From: Streptomyces sp. V3I8
GTDB lineage: Bacteria; Actinomycetota; Actinomycetes; Streptomycetales; Streptomycetaceae
Length of the DNA: 64,000 nt
Reading direction: 5' to 3'
Assembly (NCBI RefSeq): GCF_030817535.1
Contig: NZ_JAUSZL010000002.1
Span: forward strand, 3,906,001-3,970,000
The translations under genes were made by a program, and so were the position numbers. This document shows positions 11,359 through 20,068 of the stretch, in pieces. Numbering within the stretch: position 1 is the stretch's first letter; every line of letters starts with the position of its first letter. The notes beneath the pieces were generated by a model. It was given only the letters and a program-made list of their open reading frames with translations, was not told where the DNA came from and did not search any database.

Positions 11359-11764
11359 CGATCAGGCGGCTCACCACTTCATGCAGCAACCCCGCCTCCA
11401 CGAACGGCACTTCGGCGGTCGGCACCGACCGCCACTCCAACGGCCAGGTCGGCCCGTCCAGCGCGGGCACCCCCACGTACGCCCATCCCCGCGAGTCCCG
11501 GCCCAGCGCCCGCACCCCGGCGGGCCAGCGGAAGCCCGCGGCGCTTTGCGGGGGCAACAGGAAGTACAGGTACCGGCAGCCGGTCGACTCCCGCACGATC
11601 GGGCCCGCTTCGAAGTCCGTGAACTGCATCAGCTCGTACGCGACCTGCTCCGCGAGTACACCCGCGACCCGTACGGCGTCGAAGTGGATGCCGGCATGAC
11701 GGAGGCCGTGACCGGAGGCGGGAATCCAGGCATGCACCCTGACCGGTGCGGTTTCCGAGTTCAT
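11345..11764 (-). CDS. Actinobacterial conserved hypothetical protein
   Basis: 139 residues from the ATG at 11764 (another ATG at 11773). No domain recognised. Conserved-looking blocks are RYLYFLLPPQSAAGFRWPAG, AYVGVPALDGPTWPLEWRS and the C-terminal FVEAGLLHEVVSRL. It overlaps the HTH gene downstream by 14 bases, suggesting coupling, and is divergent from the XRE regulator. Such proteins are frequent beside DUF397/XRE pairs in Streptomyces. Function unknown. Confidence 0.6.
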   Translation of the reverse strand: MNSETAPVRVHAWIPASGHGLRHAGIHFDAVRVAGVLAEQVAYELMQFTDFEAGPIVRESTGCRYLYFLLPPQSAAGFRWPAGVRALGRDSRGWAYVGVPALDGPTWPLEWRSVPTAEVPFVEAGLLHEVVSRLIGAVR

Positions 11765-11817
11765 GCGGCACATGCTTACGGTCGCTCACATACTGTGACC
11801 AGGGTTACGCAAGGTCC

Positions 11818-11853
11818 GTGCACCTCTGTGCACTCGGGGAGGTCGCTGTGCAC
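11818..11853. promoter_or_regulatory. Three phased GTGCAC boxes before the XRE gene
   Basis: GTGCAC, itself a palindrome, occurs at 11818-11823, 11828-11833 and 11848-11853, that is 10 and 20 bp apart on one helix face. The last copy contains the GTG start of the regulator gene. This is a plausible autoregulatory operator; the protein binding it has not been shown. Confidence 0.5.
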
Positions 11854-12660
11854 TCCGGTGAACAAAGCTCAAGCAATCTGGAGATGTTCGGCTCGTTGCT
11901 GCGGTTCTTTCGCGAACGGGCCGGGATGACACAGGAAGGGCTGGGCGGGTGCGCCGGGTACTCCAAGTCGCAGGTCGCCATGGTGGAACGGGGCGAGCGC
12001 CCGCCGAAGGGGAAGCTCGTCGAGATCGCGGACGAGGCGCTGGGTGCACAGGGTGCACTTCTCGCGGCGGGACGGAAGCTGCGGACCAGCCCGCTCCCGG
12101 CTTGGACCGCGACTTACGCGGACATCGAAGCCGAGGCCACAGCCCTGCACACGTACGCGAATCACGTGGTACCCGGCCTGCTGCAAACCGAGGCCTACGC
12201 CCGGGTGGCGATCGGCTGCAACTACCCGCCCTTGGAGGATGAGGAGATCGAGGAGCAGGTTGCCGCACGACTGGCGCGCCAACGACTCTTCCAGCGCAGA
12301 CCCACTCCCGCACTCAGCTTCGTTCTGGAGCAGATCGCGTTCACGCGCCCGATCGGGGGCCGCCGCATCCTGGCGGAACAACTCCGCCACGTTCTTGAGG
12401 TCGGGCGCAGACGTAACGTCGAGATCCAGGTCATGCCATCGGATCGCGAGACGCACTCCGGGCTGAACGGACCGATGATCCTGGTGGAGACCGAGAACCG
12501 GCGGCAACTTGCCTATGTCGAGGGTCAGGACGGCGGCTACTTTGTCAGCGAACAACCGTCTCTGGGGGACTTGTTCGGCCGGTATGGCATTCTGCGAGCT
12601 CAGGCCCTCAGCCCCGAGGAGTCCGCCAAGCTGATCGAACAGGTGGCACAAGAGCTATGA
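11848..12660 (+). CDS. XRE-family regulator with DUF5753
   Basis: 270-residue regulator. An N-terminal helix-turn-helix (FGSLLRFFRERAGMTQEGLGG, YSKSQVAMVERGERPPKG) is followed by DUF5753, with the diagnostic VPGLLQTEAYARV and the C-terminal ENRRQLAYVEGQDGGYFVSE. The start is the GTG at 11848, with GGGGAGG five bases upstream. The stop overlaps the ATG of a DUF397 gene. This pair matches the WhiJ/Scr1-type regulator plus small partner modules, abundant in Streptomyces and linked to development and secondary metabolism. Confidence 0.9.
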   Translation: MHSGEQSSSNLEMFGSLLRFFRERAGMTQEGLGGCAGYSKSQVAMVERGERPPKGKLVEIADEALGAQGALLAAGRKLRTSPLPAWTATYADIEAEATALHTYANHVVPGLLQTEAYARVAIGCNYPPLEDEEIEEQVAARLARQRLFQRRPTPALSFVLEQIAFTRPIGGRRILAEQLRHVLEVGRRRNVEIQVMPSDRETHSGLNGPMILVETENRRQLAYVEGQDGGYFVSEQPSLGDLFGRYGILRAQALSPEESAKLIEQVAQEL

Positions 12661-12851
12661 GCACCGACCTGCACTGGTTCAAGAGCAGCTACAGCGGCAA
12701 CCAGGGCGAATGCCTGGAGATAGCGCTCACCCCCTCCACCATCCACATCCGCGACTCCAAAACCCCCGCCGCCCCCACCCTGGCGGTCACCCCGAAAACC
12801 TGGTCCGTCTTCCTTCCGCACATCAGCGCGTACAAAGCTGTTGTACGTTGA
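12657..12851 (+). CDS. DUF397 small protein
   Basis: 64-residue DUF397 protein (LHWFKSSYSGNQGECLEIAL, IHIRDSK). It starts inside the stop of the XRE gene (ATGA) and so is made with it. Family members are small cytosolic partners, probably antagonists, of the neighbouring XRE/DUF5753 regulator. Its 3' end overlaps the promoter region of the next gene pair. Confidence 0.9.
   Translation: MSTDLHWFKSSYSGNQGECLEIALTPSTIHIRDSKTPAAPTLAVTPKTWSVFLPHISAYKAVVR
12830..12849. promoter_or_regulatory. Inverted repeat and -10 of antitoxin/PIN operon
   Basis: GTACAA (12830-12835) and TTGTAC (12841-12846) form an inverted repeat with a 5-bp spacer. It overlaps the -10-like TACGTT (12844-12849), which ends 6 bases before the antitoxin ATG. 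The arrangement suggests a leaderless operon repressed by its own antitoxin. Confidence 0.5.
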
Positions 12852-12855
12852 CCGT

Positions 12856-13179
12856 ATGGCCGCGAGACGCAGCATGATCACCTTTGCCACCGACCCGGAT
12901 ACCAAGGAACGCATCCGCTCCTACGCGGAGGCGGCGGGGGTCGACATCAGTACGTACGTCATGGCCGCGGTGGGCGCCGCGATGGCGCACGACGATCAGG
13001 TCGCCCGGACCTTCGCCCCGCTCGACGACCTGATCGCCGAGGCGGAGGCAGAGAACGCCACGGCCGCGCCGCCGGAGGAGCACGGGCAGCACCCGGGACC
13101 GGACGTCGAGCGCGAGGAGATCTCCTCCGCTCTGGACTCGTTCTTCGGTTCGGGCATCCGACGCAGGGGCGTGGCATGA
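12856..13179 (+). CDS. Antitoxin of a PIN-domain (VapBC-like) pair
   Basis: 107 residues from the ATG at 12856. The N-terminal part (RRSMITFATDPDTKERIRSYAEAAGVDISTYVM) looks like a ribbon-helix-helix DNA-binding unit. The rest is acidic and Ala/Glu-rich, as expected for a toxin-neutralising tail. Its stop overlaps the start of the PIN gene. It should bind and inhibit the toxin and repress the operon through the inverted repeat upstream. Confidence 0.75.
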   Translation: MAARRSMITFATDPDTKERIRSYAEAAGVDISTYVMAAVGAAMAHDDQVARTFAPLDDLIAEAEAENATAAPPEEHGQHPGPDVEREEISSALDSFFGSGIRRRGVA

Positions 13180-13688
13180 CAGCGGTGGTCTACGACGCCG
13201 GGATGCTGATCCACCTGGAACAGGGCAGGAAGAAGGCCGTGCACCTGCATCGGGAAATTCTCGGACGCGGAGGGCACCGGCCCATCGTCCCGTTGCCCGT
13301 GCTGGGGCAGGTCTGGCGGCCGGGGGCCGGGCACTACACCTGCCTCAAGCCGGTACTGGCGGCCTGCACGGTCTACGCCGCCCGAGACTCACGAACCCCG
13401 CTGTTCACCGCCAAACGGTGGGACGATCCGCTCCATACCTGCCGGCCTTGCGCAGCGGGACACACGGAGGCCGACGGCAAACGCGTGGGCGCGCTCGGCG
13501 CCCGGGCCAAGCTTCCTGCGAAGAAGAGCTTCGACGTCGTGGACGCGTTGGTGCTCGTCATCGCCGCTCATCACGGCAGAGCTCTGGTCGTCACCAGCGA
13601 CCTCGACGACCTGCTCGCCTACAGGGAAGCACTCGGCGAACACCGGATCGGCATCTGCCATCCGGACGCCCCCCAACGGATCATCTGA
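13176..13688 (+). CDS. PIN-domain toxin
   Basis: 170-residue PIN-domain ribonuclease-type toxin, coupled to the antitoxin (ATGA). Acidic residues expected at the active site are D7 in VVYDAGMLIHLE with E15, and the Asp residues in SFDVVDALVLVIAAHHG and VVTSDLDDL. It is longer than the usual 130-140 residues because of an insert of about 30 residues (about 68-98) rich in Cys, Pro and Arg between the VLAACTVYA and KRVGALG segments. PIN toxins cleave RNA; whether the insert allows activity is not known. Confidence 0.78.
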   Translation: MTAVVYDAGMLIHLEQGRKKAVHLHREILGRGGHRPIVPLPVLGQVWRPGAGHYTCLKPVLAACTVYAARDSRTPLFTAKRWDDPLHTCRPCAAGHTEADGKRVGALGARAKLPAKKSFDVVDALVLVIAAHHGRALVVTSDLDDLLAYREALGEHRIGICHPDAPQRII

Positions 13689-13841
13689 CCGTCACGAGAC
13701 CAGGAACGTCGCCGAGGTCGGCAGCGACGGCGTGGATGCCGTGGTGACCGCGGAAACCGTGAAACCCCTTCAAACGGCTGCCTGCCCCGCCCTGGAAGTC
13801 CTGACCATCGGCATGTGTGGAGAGGAACTTCGGCGGCGTGG

Positions 13842-15380
13842 TCACCTCCCGCTCAGCGCGTCCGACATCACGGCGGGTGGCAGGGACGGGTTGGCCGCTG
13901 CCGCTTCCACCACCTGCGGGTCCGGGTCGGCGAGCAGTTCCACGACGACCCGTGGCGGGAGGGCCGGGTGACCGGCGGCCACGGGTCTCACCCCGTCGTC
14001 CGCCCGGCTGTCCGTCAGGCAGGCGAGCAGCGCCGCGGCCGGTGCCGCATGGTGCCGGGCGACCTCACGGAACGCCTTGTGCACCGGCGGTTCGTGCCGG
14101 ACCAGGTCCACCAGCAGCGCCGGGGTCGCGTCCGGATTGGTCGCCACCTTGGCCAGGACACGAACACCGTGCCGGTCGAGCATCACGCGCAACTGCGCCT
14201 CGCTGAGACCCGGGTGCGGGGCGAGGGCCTTGACCACCTTCGCGTCGGGGTCGTCGGCCAGCCGGTCGCGTGTCCCGGCCGGCAGGTCGCGTCGGTGGGC
14301 CACGAGCATGCGGGCAGCCGGGTCCGGTGACACGGCGAGCTCCTCGACCTCGGCGGAGGAGCAGGCCGCGACGCGGGGCAGCAGGGTGACTCCGAGCTTC
14401 GTGGTGCGGGCCAGGCGGATGAGCACGTCGAGCGGCACGCGGGGATGGTGGGCGAGCCCGCGGCGCACGGCGGGGTCGTGGTCGTCGGCCATCGCCCGGA
14501 TCAGGGCCTCGTCGATCCCGGGATTCCCGGCGACATCCGCGCGGACACCGGGTGTCGGGTCCGAAGCGAGCCGTGCGTACGCCCACCCGGGCAGGTCCTG
14601 GCGAGTGGCGAGTGCCCAGCGCACCAGTGCCGCCGGGTGGTCCACGAAGCCGGCGACGGCCTCGACGGGCGTGGCGGGGTTGCGGAGCGCCGCCTCCCGC
14701 ACGTCGCGGACGGCGGACTCGTGCGAGCCGTCGCAGGAGGCGCCCGGCAACAGATCGCAGTCGGGCTCGGGGCACTCGGGCCCGTGGACGAAGGGCGGTT
14801 CCTTCCGGTCGCAGACCAGGCAGTGCCGCGCGGCGGGCAGCCCCGCTCCGGTCACCAGCGCGGCCAGTACGGCCGGGGGCGTCGCCTCGTTGCACGCCGC
14901 CGCCCGGCGGACCGCGACGTGCGGATGTGCCGCGAGCCGTGCGGCCAGGTCCGGAGTGGCCCACAACGCCAGTTCGGCGACGACACGTACGTCCGTGTCC
15001 GTCGCAAGTGTCTCCACCACGTCGGGCCGCAGACCGGGGCAGGCCGCCAGCTTCTCCCGGCGCTCACGGACCGGATCCGCCGCGAGGAGACGCGCCCACT
15101 CCGGGCGGCCTGCACCTGCGTCGAGCAGGGCGAGCGCGGCATCCGGCCGGATGCGGGGGTCGACGTCGGCCGCGCTCAGCCGGCCCTCGTACGCGAGCAG
15201 CACCGCGCTGTCCTCCACGCGCTCGGCCAGCGCGACCGCCTGTGCGCGGCCGAGGTCCGGGCGGTAGGCGAGGTGCAGGGCGATGTCGTCGTCCGCGACG
15301 GATATCAGCCGGTCGACCAGCTCGGGCGGCAGCGCTGGATTGGCGGCGAGTCCGCACAGGAGGTGATGCACACAGGGCAT
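13842..15380 (-). CDS. Leucine-rich repeat variant (LRV/HEAT-like) protein
   Basis: 512 residues from the ATG at 15380, made almost wholly of about 24-residue helical repeats of the LRV type (for example GLAANPALPPELVDRLI, LAAHPHVAVRRAAACNEATP, DVAGNPGIDEALIRAMADD, LAHHPRVPLDVLIRLA). A Cys cluster in the middle (CLVCD, then C-P-E-C and C-D-L) may bind metal; LRV proteins elsewhere carry an iron-sulphur cluster. It lies 25 bp behind the MFS gene and may be cotranscribed. Probably a protein-binding scaffold. The 13689-13841 gap shows no feature. Confidence 0.75.
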   Translation of the reverse strand: MPCVHHLLCGLAANPALPPELVDRLISVADDDIALHLAYRPDLGRAQAVALAERVEDSAVLLAYEGRLSAADVDPRIRPDAALALLDAGAGRPEWARLLAADPVRERREKLAACPGLRPDVVETLATDTDVRVVAELALWATPDLAARLAAHPHVAVRRAAACNEATPPAVLAALVTGAGLPAARHCLVCDRKEPPFVHGPECPEPDCDLLPGASCDGSHESAVRDVREAALRNPATPVEAVAGFVDHPAALVRWALATRQDLPGWAYARLASDPTPGVRADVAGNPGIDEALIRAMADDHDPAVRRGLAHHPRVPLDVLIRLARTTKLGVTLLPRVAACSSAEVEELAVSPDPAARMLVAHRRDLPAGTRDRLADDPDAKVVKALAPHPGLSEAQLRVMLDRHGVRVLAKVATNPDATPALLVDLVRHEPPVHKAFREVARHHAAPAAALLACLTDSRADDGVRPVAAGHPALPPRVVVELLADPDPQVVEAAAANPSLPPAVMSDALSGR

Positions 15381-15405
15381 CCTGTCGGAAACATGAGCAA
15401 CGGGT

Positions 15406-16689
15406 TCAGGATTTGTGCGGGGCCGCCGAAACCGGTGTCCCCGCGTCGTCCGGGCCGGCCGGCGCACGCGGCGGCCCCGGCGCCCGCAGCCCCCGCACCT
15501 GAGGCGACAGCAGCGCCAACGCCGTGGCCGTCACCACCAGCGTCGCGCAGCCCGCCAGTGTCCGGCCCGTGCCCGCCGTCGAGGCGAGCGGGCCCGCGGC
15601 CAGCAGGCCCAGGGGGGCGAAGGCCAGGGAGCCGAACCACTCGTACGAGCTGACGCGGGAGATGACCTCCTCGGGGATCTCCCGGTGCAGGGTCGTGGTC
15701 CACAGGACGGCGAAGACGTCCGAGGAGACGCCCGCGCAGAACATCGCCGCGGCCACGGACCAGACGGGCGCGCGCAAGGCCAGCAGTGCGATCGGCGCCG
15801 CCGCCGGGAACGTCGCCAGGACCGCCACGAGCACCGGCCGGGACACCCGGACGCGTGCCGCCAGGCCCGCCCCCGCGATCGTGCCCAGCGCCTGCGCGGC
15901 CACGATCAGGGACCAGGCGCGCGCCCCGCCGAGGTGTTCCTCGGCCACGAGGGGGCCGAGCACCCCGACGTTGGCGTTGAGGGCCGCCACGACGAACGCG
16001 TACTGGACGACCACGACCCACAGCCACTGCCGCGACGCGAACTCCCGCCACCCGTCCCGCAGATCGGCCCAGCCGGAGGACGCCTTCCGTGGCGGTGCCG
16101 TCACCCGCAGGCCCTTGATGAAGAGGGCGCTCGCGGCGAACGACGCCGCGTTCAGGGCCAGCGCCCAGCCCGCGCCGACGAACGCCACGGTGACACCCGC
16201 CAGCGCGAGCCCCAGCAGCATCGAGGTGTTGGTCGCCATCTGCAGCAGCCCGTTGGCGCGCTGGAGGCGGGCGGCCGGCACGATCGACGGCACCACCCCC
16301 GTCATCGCCGGCGCGAACAGCGCCGTCGCCGTCCCCGCCAGGACCGCCAGCAGACACATCGCCGGCAGGGGCGCGTGTCCGCTCAGCACCATGACGGCCA
16401 GGCCCGCGTAGGCCGCCGCGCCCAGGAGGTCGGACAGGGCCATCAGGCGCGAGCGCGACATCCGGTCCGCGACCACGCCGCCCACCAGGATGAACAGCAG
16501 CTGCGGCAGCGCCTGGCAGGCCAGCACCAGCGACAGTCGCCCCGGGCTCGCCCCCGGCAGTTCCAGCACCGCGAACGCCAGCGCCACCCGCGCGAAGGCG
16601 TTGCCCAGCACGGAGACCGTACGGGCCGAAACGAGCAGCACGAAGCGCCGGTCACGCCGCGGTGGCGCACCCGCCGAGGGGGTCGTCAT
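15406..16689 (-). CDS. MFS transporter, EntS/MFS_3 type
   Basis: 427-residue major facilitator with about 12 hydrophobic segments. The loop 2-3 motif is present as GGVVADRMSRSRLM, together with the family segments RLQRANGLLQMATNTSMLLG and FWSVAA-like helix ends. The protein is likely an inner-membrane proton-driven exporter; the substrate cannot be read from sequence. It is divergent from the aldo/keto reductase gene and followed by the LRV gene. Confidence 0.88.
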   Translation of the reverse strand: MTTPSAGAPPRRDRRFVLLVSARTVSVLGNAFARVALAFAVLELPGASPGRLSLVLACQALPQLLFILVGGVVADRMSRSRLMALSDLLGAAAYAGLAVMVLSGHAPLPAMCLLAVLAGTATALFAPAMTGVVPSIVPAARLQRANGLLQMATNTSMLLGLALAGVTVAFVGAGWALALNAASFAASALFIKGLRVTAPPRKASSGWADLRDGWREFASRQWLWVVVVQYAFVVAALNANVGVLGPLVAEEHLGGARAWSLIVAAQALGTIAGAGLAARVRVSRPVLVAVLATFPAAAPIALLALRAPVWSVAAAMFCAGVSSDVFAVLWTTTLHREIPEEVISRVSSYEWFGSLAFAPLGLLAAGPLASTAGTGRTLAGCATLVVTATALALLSPQVRGLRAPGPPRAPAGPDDAGTPVSAAPHKS

Positions 16690-16760
16690 GGGCGATCACC
16701 CTAGTGGCGGGCAGCGGGAGGTGTTGCTTAGAGCGCACTCCACACCGTTGGCTGTGAGCC

Positions 16761-17753
16761 ATGAAGTACACGCAGCTGGGACGCACAGGACTCAAGGTCA
16801 GCCGGCTCGTCCTCGGGACCATGAACTTCGGTCCGCAGACGGACGAGGCCGACAGCCACGCGATCATGGACGCGGCGCTGGGCGCGGGCATCAACTACTT
16901 CGACACCGCCAACGTGTACGGCTGGGGCGAGAACAAGGGCCGTACCGAGGAGATCGTCGGGAGCTGGTTCGCCAAGGGCGGTGAGCGGCGCGACAAGGTC
17001 GTCCTCGCCACCAAGGTGTACGGGAACATGGCCGCCGAGGGCGACGCCTGGCCCAACCACGACAAGCTCTCCGCGCTCAACATCCGGCGCGCGGTCGAGG
17101 CCAGCCTGAAACGGCTGGGAACCGACTACATCGACATCTACCAGTTCCACCACGTCGACCGCAGCACTCCTTTCGAGGAGATCTGGCAGGCCGTCGACGT
17201 CCTGGTGCAGCAGGGCAAGATCCTCTACGCCGGCTCCTCCAACTTCCCCGGCTACAAGATCGCCCAGGCCAACGAGATCGCCGCCCGCCGCGGCGGCACC
17301 ATCGGCCTCGTCAGCGAGCAGTGCCTCTACAACCTCGCCGAACGCCGCGCCGAGATGGAGGTCGTCCCGGCCGCGCGGGAGTACGGGCTCGGCGTCATCC
17401 CCTGGTCGCCGCTGCACGGCGGTCTGCTGGGCGGCGTCATCAGGAAGCAGGCCCAGGGCGGGCGCCGGGCGGGCGGCCGGGCCGCCGACGCCCTCGCCGA
17501 CACCGGCATCCGGACTCAGATCCAGTCGTACGAGGACCTGCTCGACAAGCACGGGATCGAGCCCGGTGAGGCCGCCCTGGCCTGGCTCCTCACCCGCCCC
17601 GGCGTCACCGGCCCGATCGTCGGCCCGCGCACCGCGGAGCAGCTGGACTCGGCGCTGCGGGCCGTGGAGCTGGAGCTGAGCGAAGAGGTCCTGACCGGCC
17701 TGGACGAGATCTTCCCGGGCCCGGGCCCGTCCCCGGAGGCCTTCGCCTGGTAG
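16761..17753 (+). CDS. Aldo/keto reductase
   Basis: 330-residue NADPH-dependent aldo/keto reductase with the TIM-barrel fold. The N-terminal GRTGLKVSRLVLGTMNFG and the catalytic Tyr in FDTANVYGWGENKGRTEEIVG are visible. The Lys lies in LATKVYG and the His in YQFHHVD. The coenzyme-binding C-terminal GPIVGPRTAEQLDSALRAV is also present. Length is usual. Cytosolic reductase of aldehydes or ketones; physiological substrate unknown. It reads away from the MFS gene and may share its promoter region. Confidence 0.93.
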   Translation: MKYTQLGRTGLKVSRLVLGTMNFGPQTDEADSHAIMDAALGAGINYFDTANVYGWGENKGRTEEIVGSWFAKGGERRDKVVLATKVYGNMAAEGDAWPNHDKLSALNIRRAVEASLKRLGTDYIDIYQFHHVDRSTPFEEIWQAVDVLVQQGKILYAGSSNFPGYKIAQANEIAARRGGTIGLVSEQCLYNLAERRAEMEVVPAAREYGLGVIPWSPLHGGLLGGVIRKQAQGGRRAGGRAADALADTGIRTQIQSYEDLLDKHGIEPGEAALAWLLTRPGVTGPIVGPRTAEQLDSALRAVELELSEEVLTGLDEIFPGPGPSPEAFAW

Positions 17754-17770
17754 TCCCGTGAGGGGCATCA

Positions 17771-17797
17771 GGGGCGCGGGGAACCGCGCTACCGGCC
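17771..17797. repeat. GGGGCGCGGGGAAC repeat, copy 1
   Basis: One copy of the short intergenic repeat with core GGGGCGCGGGGAACCGCGC, 17 bases after the aldo/keto reductase stop. It may act in transcription termination. Confidence 0.75.
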
Positions 17798-17852
17798 ACG
17801 GCGCACCCGTCGACGCCCGCCCACGGGGCGCACGACGGCGGGGCGGCGGCCG

Positions 17853-17942
17853 TCACCTGCCGACGACCGCCGCCACCGCCACCACGACGAACATCAGCAC
17901 CAGCACACCGGCCATGATCCGGTTCCGCGTCTTCGGGTCCAC
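17853..17942 (-). CDS. 29-residue single-pass membrane protein
   Basis: A 29-residue protein from GTG at 17942: a charged N-terminus (MDPKTRNRIMAG) and one membrane helix (VLVLMFVVVAVAAVVG). A -10-like TACGCT (17949-17954, minus strand) ends 6 bases before the start, giving a leaderless layout. The reading frame has coding-type codon use, and the protein resembles small conserved membrane proteins of streptomycetes. Function unknown. Confidence 0.65.
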   Translation of the reverse strand: MDPKTRNRIMAGVLVLMFVVVAVAAVVGR

Positions 17943-17964
17943 GCACCGAGCGTAACCGCCCTCC

Positions 17965-18537
17965 TCAGACGCCTTCGCCCAGGGGCCACCGCTCGACCAC
18001 CTCGTACCGGGTCCGCTCCCCCGGCACCCCCGAGACGGGCAGCCGGCTCCGTACCAGGCACAGGTCGGCGACCGTCCAGCCGCGCCCCGCGAACCCGTCC
18101 AGCGAGGCCACGTACGGGGCGAGGTCCGTGTCGCCCGAGGCGCGCGCCAGGGTGAGGTGCGGCCGGTAACCGCGGTGCTCCTCCCGCGCGACGCCCGCCT
18201 TGCGCCCCGCGGCCAGCGCCTGCTCGGCGAGCAGCCGCAGTGTCCGTACGTCCCCGGCGGCGCCCACCCACAGCGCCCGGTCCCCGAACCGTCCCCCGCC
18301 GCGCAGCGAGAGCGGGAAGGGGTCGGTCCGCCGTGCCGAGCGCTCCAGGCGGGCGGACAGATCCGGTACGACGTCCTCGGCGACCTCTCCGTAGAACGCG
18401 AGCGTGAAGTGCCGGCCGGAGGGGTCCGTCCAGCGCAGCCCGGACTCCGCGCCCGGCAGTCTCCGCAGCTCACGGACGACCGGGCCGAGCTCGGCGGCGG
18501 CGTCCGGCGGAGGCAGCACGGCGGCGAAGAGTCTCAT
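17965..18537 (-). CDS. thpR: RNA 2',3'-cyclic phosphodiesterase (2H family)
   Basis: 190-residue 2H phosphoesterase. The two H-x-T-x motifs are HFTLAF (about residue 43) and HLTLAR (about 127). The N-terminal MRLFAAVLPP and the C-terminal SRLPVSGVPGERTRYEVV segment are typical of ThpR (LigT-like). It hydrolyses 2',3'-cyclic phosphates in RNA in the cytosol. GGAAG lies 9 bases before the ATG. It is 62 bases from the end of the MFS gene, on the same strand. Confidence 0.88.
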   Translation of the reverse strand: MRLFAAVLPPPDAAAELGPVVRELRRLPGAESGLRWTDPSGRHFTLAFYGEVAEDVVPDLSARLERSARRTDPFPLSLRGGGRFGDRALWVGAAGDVRTLRLLAEQALAAGRKAGVAREEHRGYRPHLTLARASGDTDLAPYVASLDGFAGRGWTVADLCLVRSRLPVSGVPGERTRYEVVERWPLGEGV

Positions 18538-18599
18538 ACGGTCACTCTTCCAGCCGCCCCGCCGGCCTCACCAGCTCTGCCGGACCCCGCCGGGACGGC

Positions 18600-19949
18600 C
18601 TACGCGGCCGTCGCCAGCTCCCGCCTGCGCGGGACGAACCGCACGTGCGGGTGCCCGTGGTTCCAGCCCACCGACAGGCGCAGTCCGCCGACGCGGGCCA
18701 GCGCGAAGCCGACCGTGGCCGCCGCCAGGGCCGAGACGACACCGCCCATGGCGAAGCCCACCCGGGGCCCGTACGCGTCGGTGATCCAGCCGACCACGGG
18801 CGCCCCCAGCGGCGTACCGCCCATGAAGACCATCATGAACAGCGCCATGACCCGGCCGCGCATGGCGGGGTCGGTGCCCATCTGGACCGCGGTGTTGGCG
18901 GTCACGTTGACGGTCAGGCCCGCCATGCCGATGGGGACCATGAGGAGCGCGAAGAGCCAGTAGGACGGGGCCAGCGAGGCCACGATCTCCAGGACGCCGA
19001 AGGCGACCGCGGCGGCGATCAGCACGCGCAGCCGGGCCGTACCGCGCCGGGCGGCGAGCAGCGCGCCCGCGACCGAGCCCACCGCCATCAGCGTGTTGAA
19101 CAGGCTGTACGCGCCCGCGCCGGCGTGGAAGACGTCGTCCGCGTACGCCGAGAGCCAGACGGGGAAATTGAAACCGAAGGTGCCGATGAAGCCGACCAGG
19201 ACGATCGGCCAGATCAGTTCGGGGCGGCCGGCGACATAGCGCAGGCCCTCACGGAGCTGTCCCTTGCCGCGCGGGGTCCGCTCGACCTGGTTGATCTCGC
19301 CGGAGCGCATCAGGAGCAGGCCCACGATGGGCGCGACGAACGACAGCCCGTTGAGCAGGAAGGCCCAGCCCGTGCCCACACCGGTGATGAGCACGCCGGC
19401 GACGGCGGGTCCCACCAGGCGGGCGGACTGGAAGTTGGCGGAGTTGAGGCTGACCGCGTTCTGCAGCTGGCCGGGGCCGACCATCTCGGCGACGAACGAC
19501 TGCCGCGCCGGGTTGTCGACGACCGTGGCGAGGCCGACGGCGAAGGCGGCGACGTAGACGTGCCAGACCTGGACGTGGCCGCTGAGGGTCAGGAAGGCGA
19601 GCGCGAGGCCGGTGAGGCCCATTGCGGTCTGGGTGGCGAGCAGCGTCGGGCGCTTCGGCAGGCGGTCGACGAGGACGCCGCCGTAGAGGCCGAAGAGCAG
19701 CATCGGCAGGAACTGCAGGGCCGTGGTGAAACCGACGGCGGCCGAGGAGCCGGTGAGGCTCAGCACCAGCCAGTCCTGGGCGATCCGCTGCATCCAGGTG
19801 CCGGTGTTCGAGACGACCTGGCCCATGAAGAAGAGGCGGTAGTTCCTGATCCTCAGCGAGCTGAACATCGAGGATCGTGTCTTGGGGTCGGACGGGGAGT
19901 TGTGGGCGGCAGGTGCGGGGGCGGAGTCTGCTCCGGATCCCGTACTCAA
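18600..19949 (-). CDS. MFS transporter downstream of MarR
   Basis: 449-residue MFS_3-type exporter, from a TTG start at 19949 with AAGGAGG nine bases upstream; the longer reading frame to 20123 has no such support. Helices and family motifs are visible (MGQVVSNTGTWMQRIAQDWL, YGGVLVDRLPKRPTLL, VVDNPARQSFVAEMVG, DPAMRGRVMALFMMVFMGG). It follows the MarR gene on the same strand by 119 bp. The MarR protein therefore probably controls export of an antibiotic or toxic compound. Confidence 0.88.
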   Translation of the reverse strand: MSTGSGADSAPAPAAHNSPSDPKTRSSMFSSLRIRNYRLFFMGQVVSNTGTWMQRIAQDWLVLSLTGSSAAVGFTTALQFLPMLLFGLYGGVLVDRLPKRPTLLATQTAMGLTGLALAFLTLSGHVQVWHVYVAAFAVGLATVVDNPARQSFVAEMVGPGQLQNAVSLNSANFQSARLVGPAVAGVLITGVGTGWAFLLNGLSFVAPIVGLLLMRSGEINQVERTPRGKGQLREGLRYVAGRPELIWPIVLVGFIGTFGFNFPVWLSAYADDVFHAGAGAYSLFNTLMAVGSVAGALLAARRGTARLRVLIAAAVAFGVLEIVASLAPSYWLFALLMVPIGMAGLTVNVTANTAVQMGTDPAMRGRVMALFMMVFMGGTPLGAPVVGWITDAYGPRVGFAMGGVVSALAAATVGFALARVGGLRLSVGWNHGHPHVRFVPRRRELATAA

Positions 19950-20068
19950 CGGCGTTCGCCTCCTTGCGTGGTGCGGTGGTAGCGTGCCGAGCGGTGGTGC
20001 GTGCGGTACGTGTGGGGTTGGCGTGTGTCTGTTACAAGTACCCCGATCGCGCGGGGACCTACAGGTGC

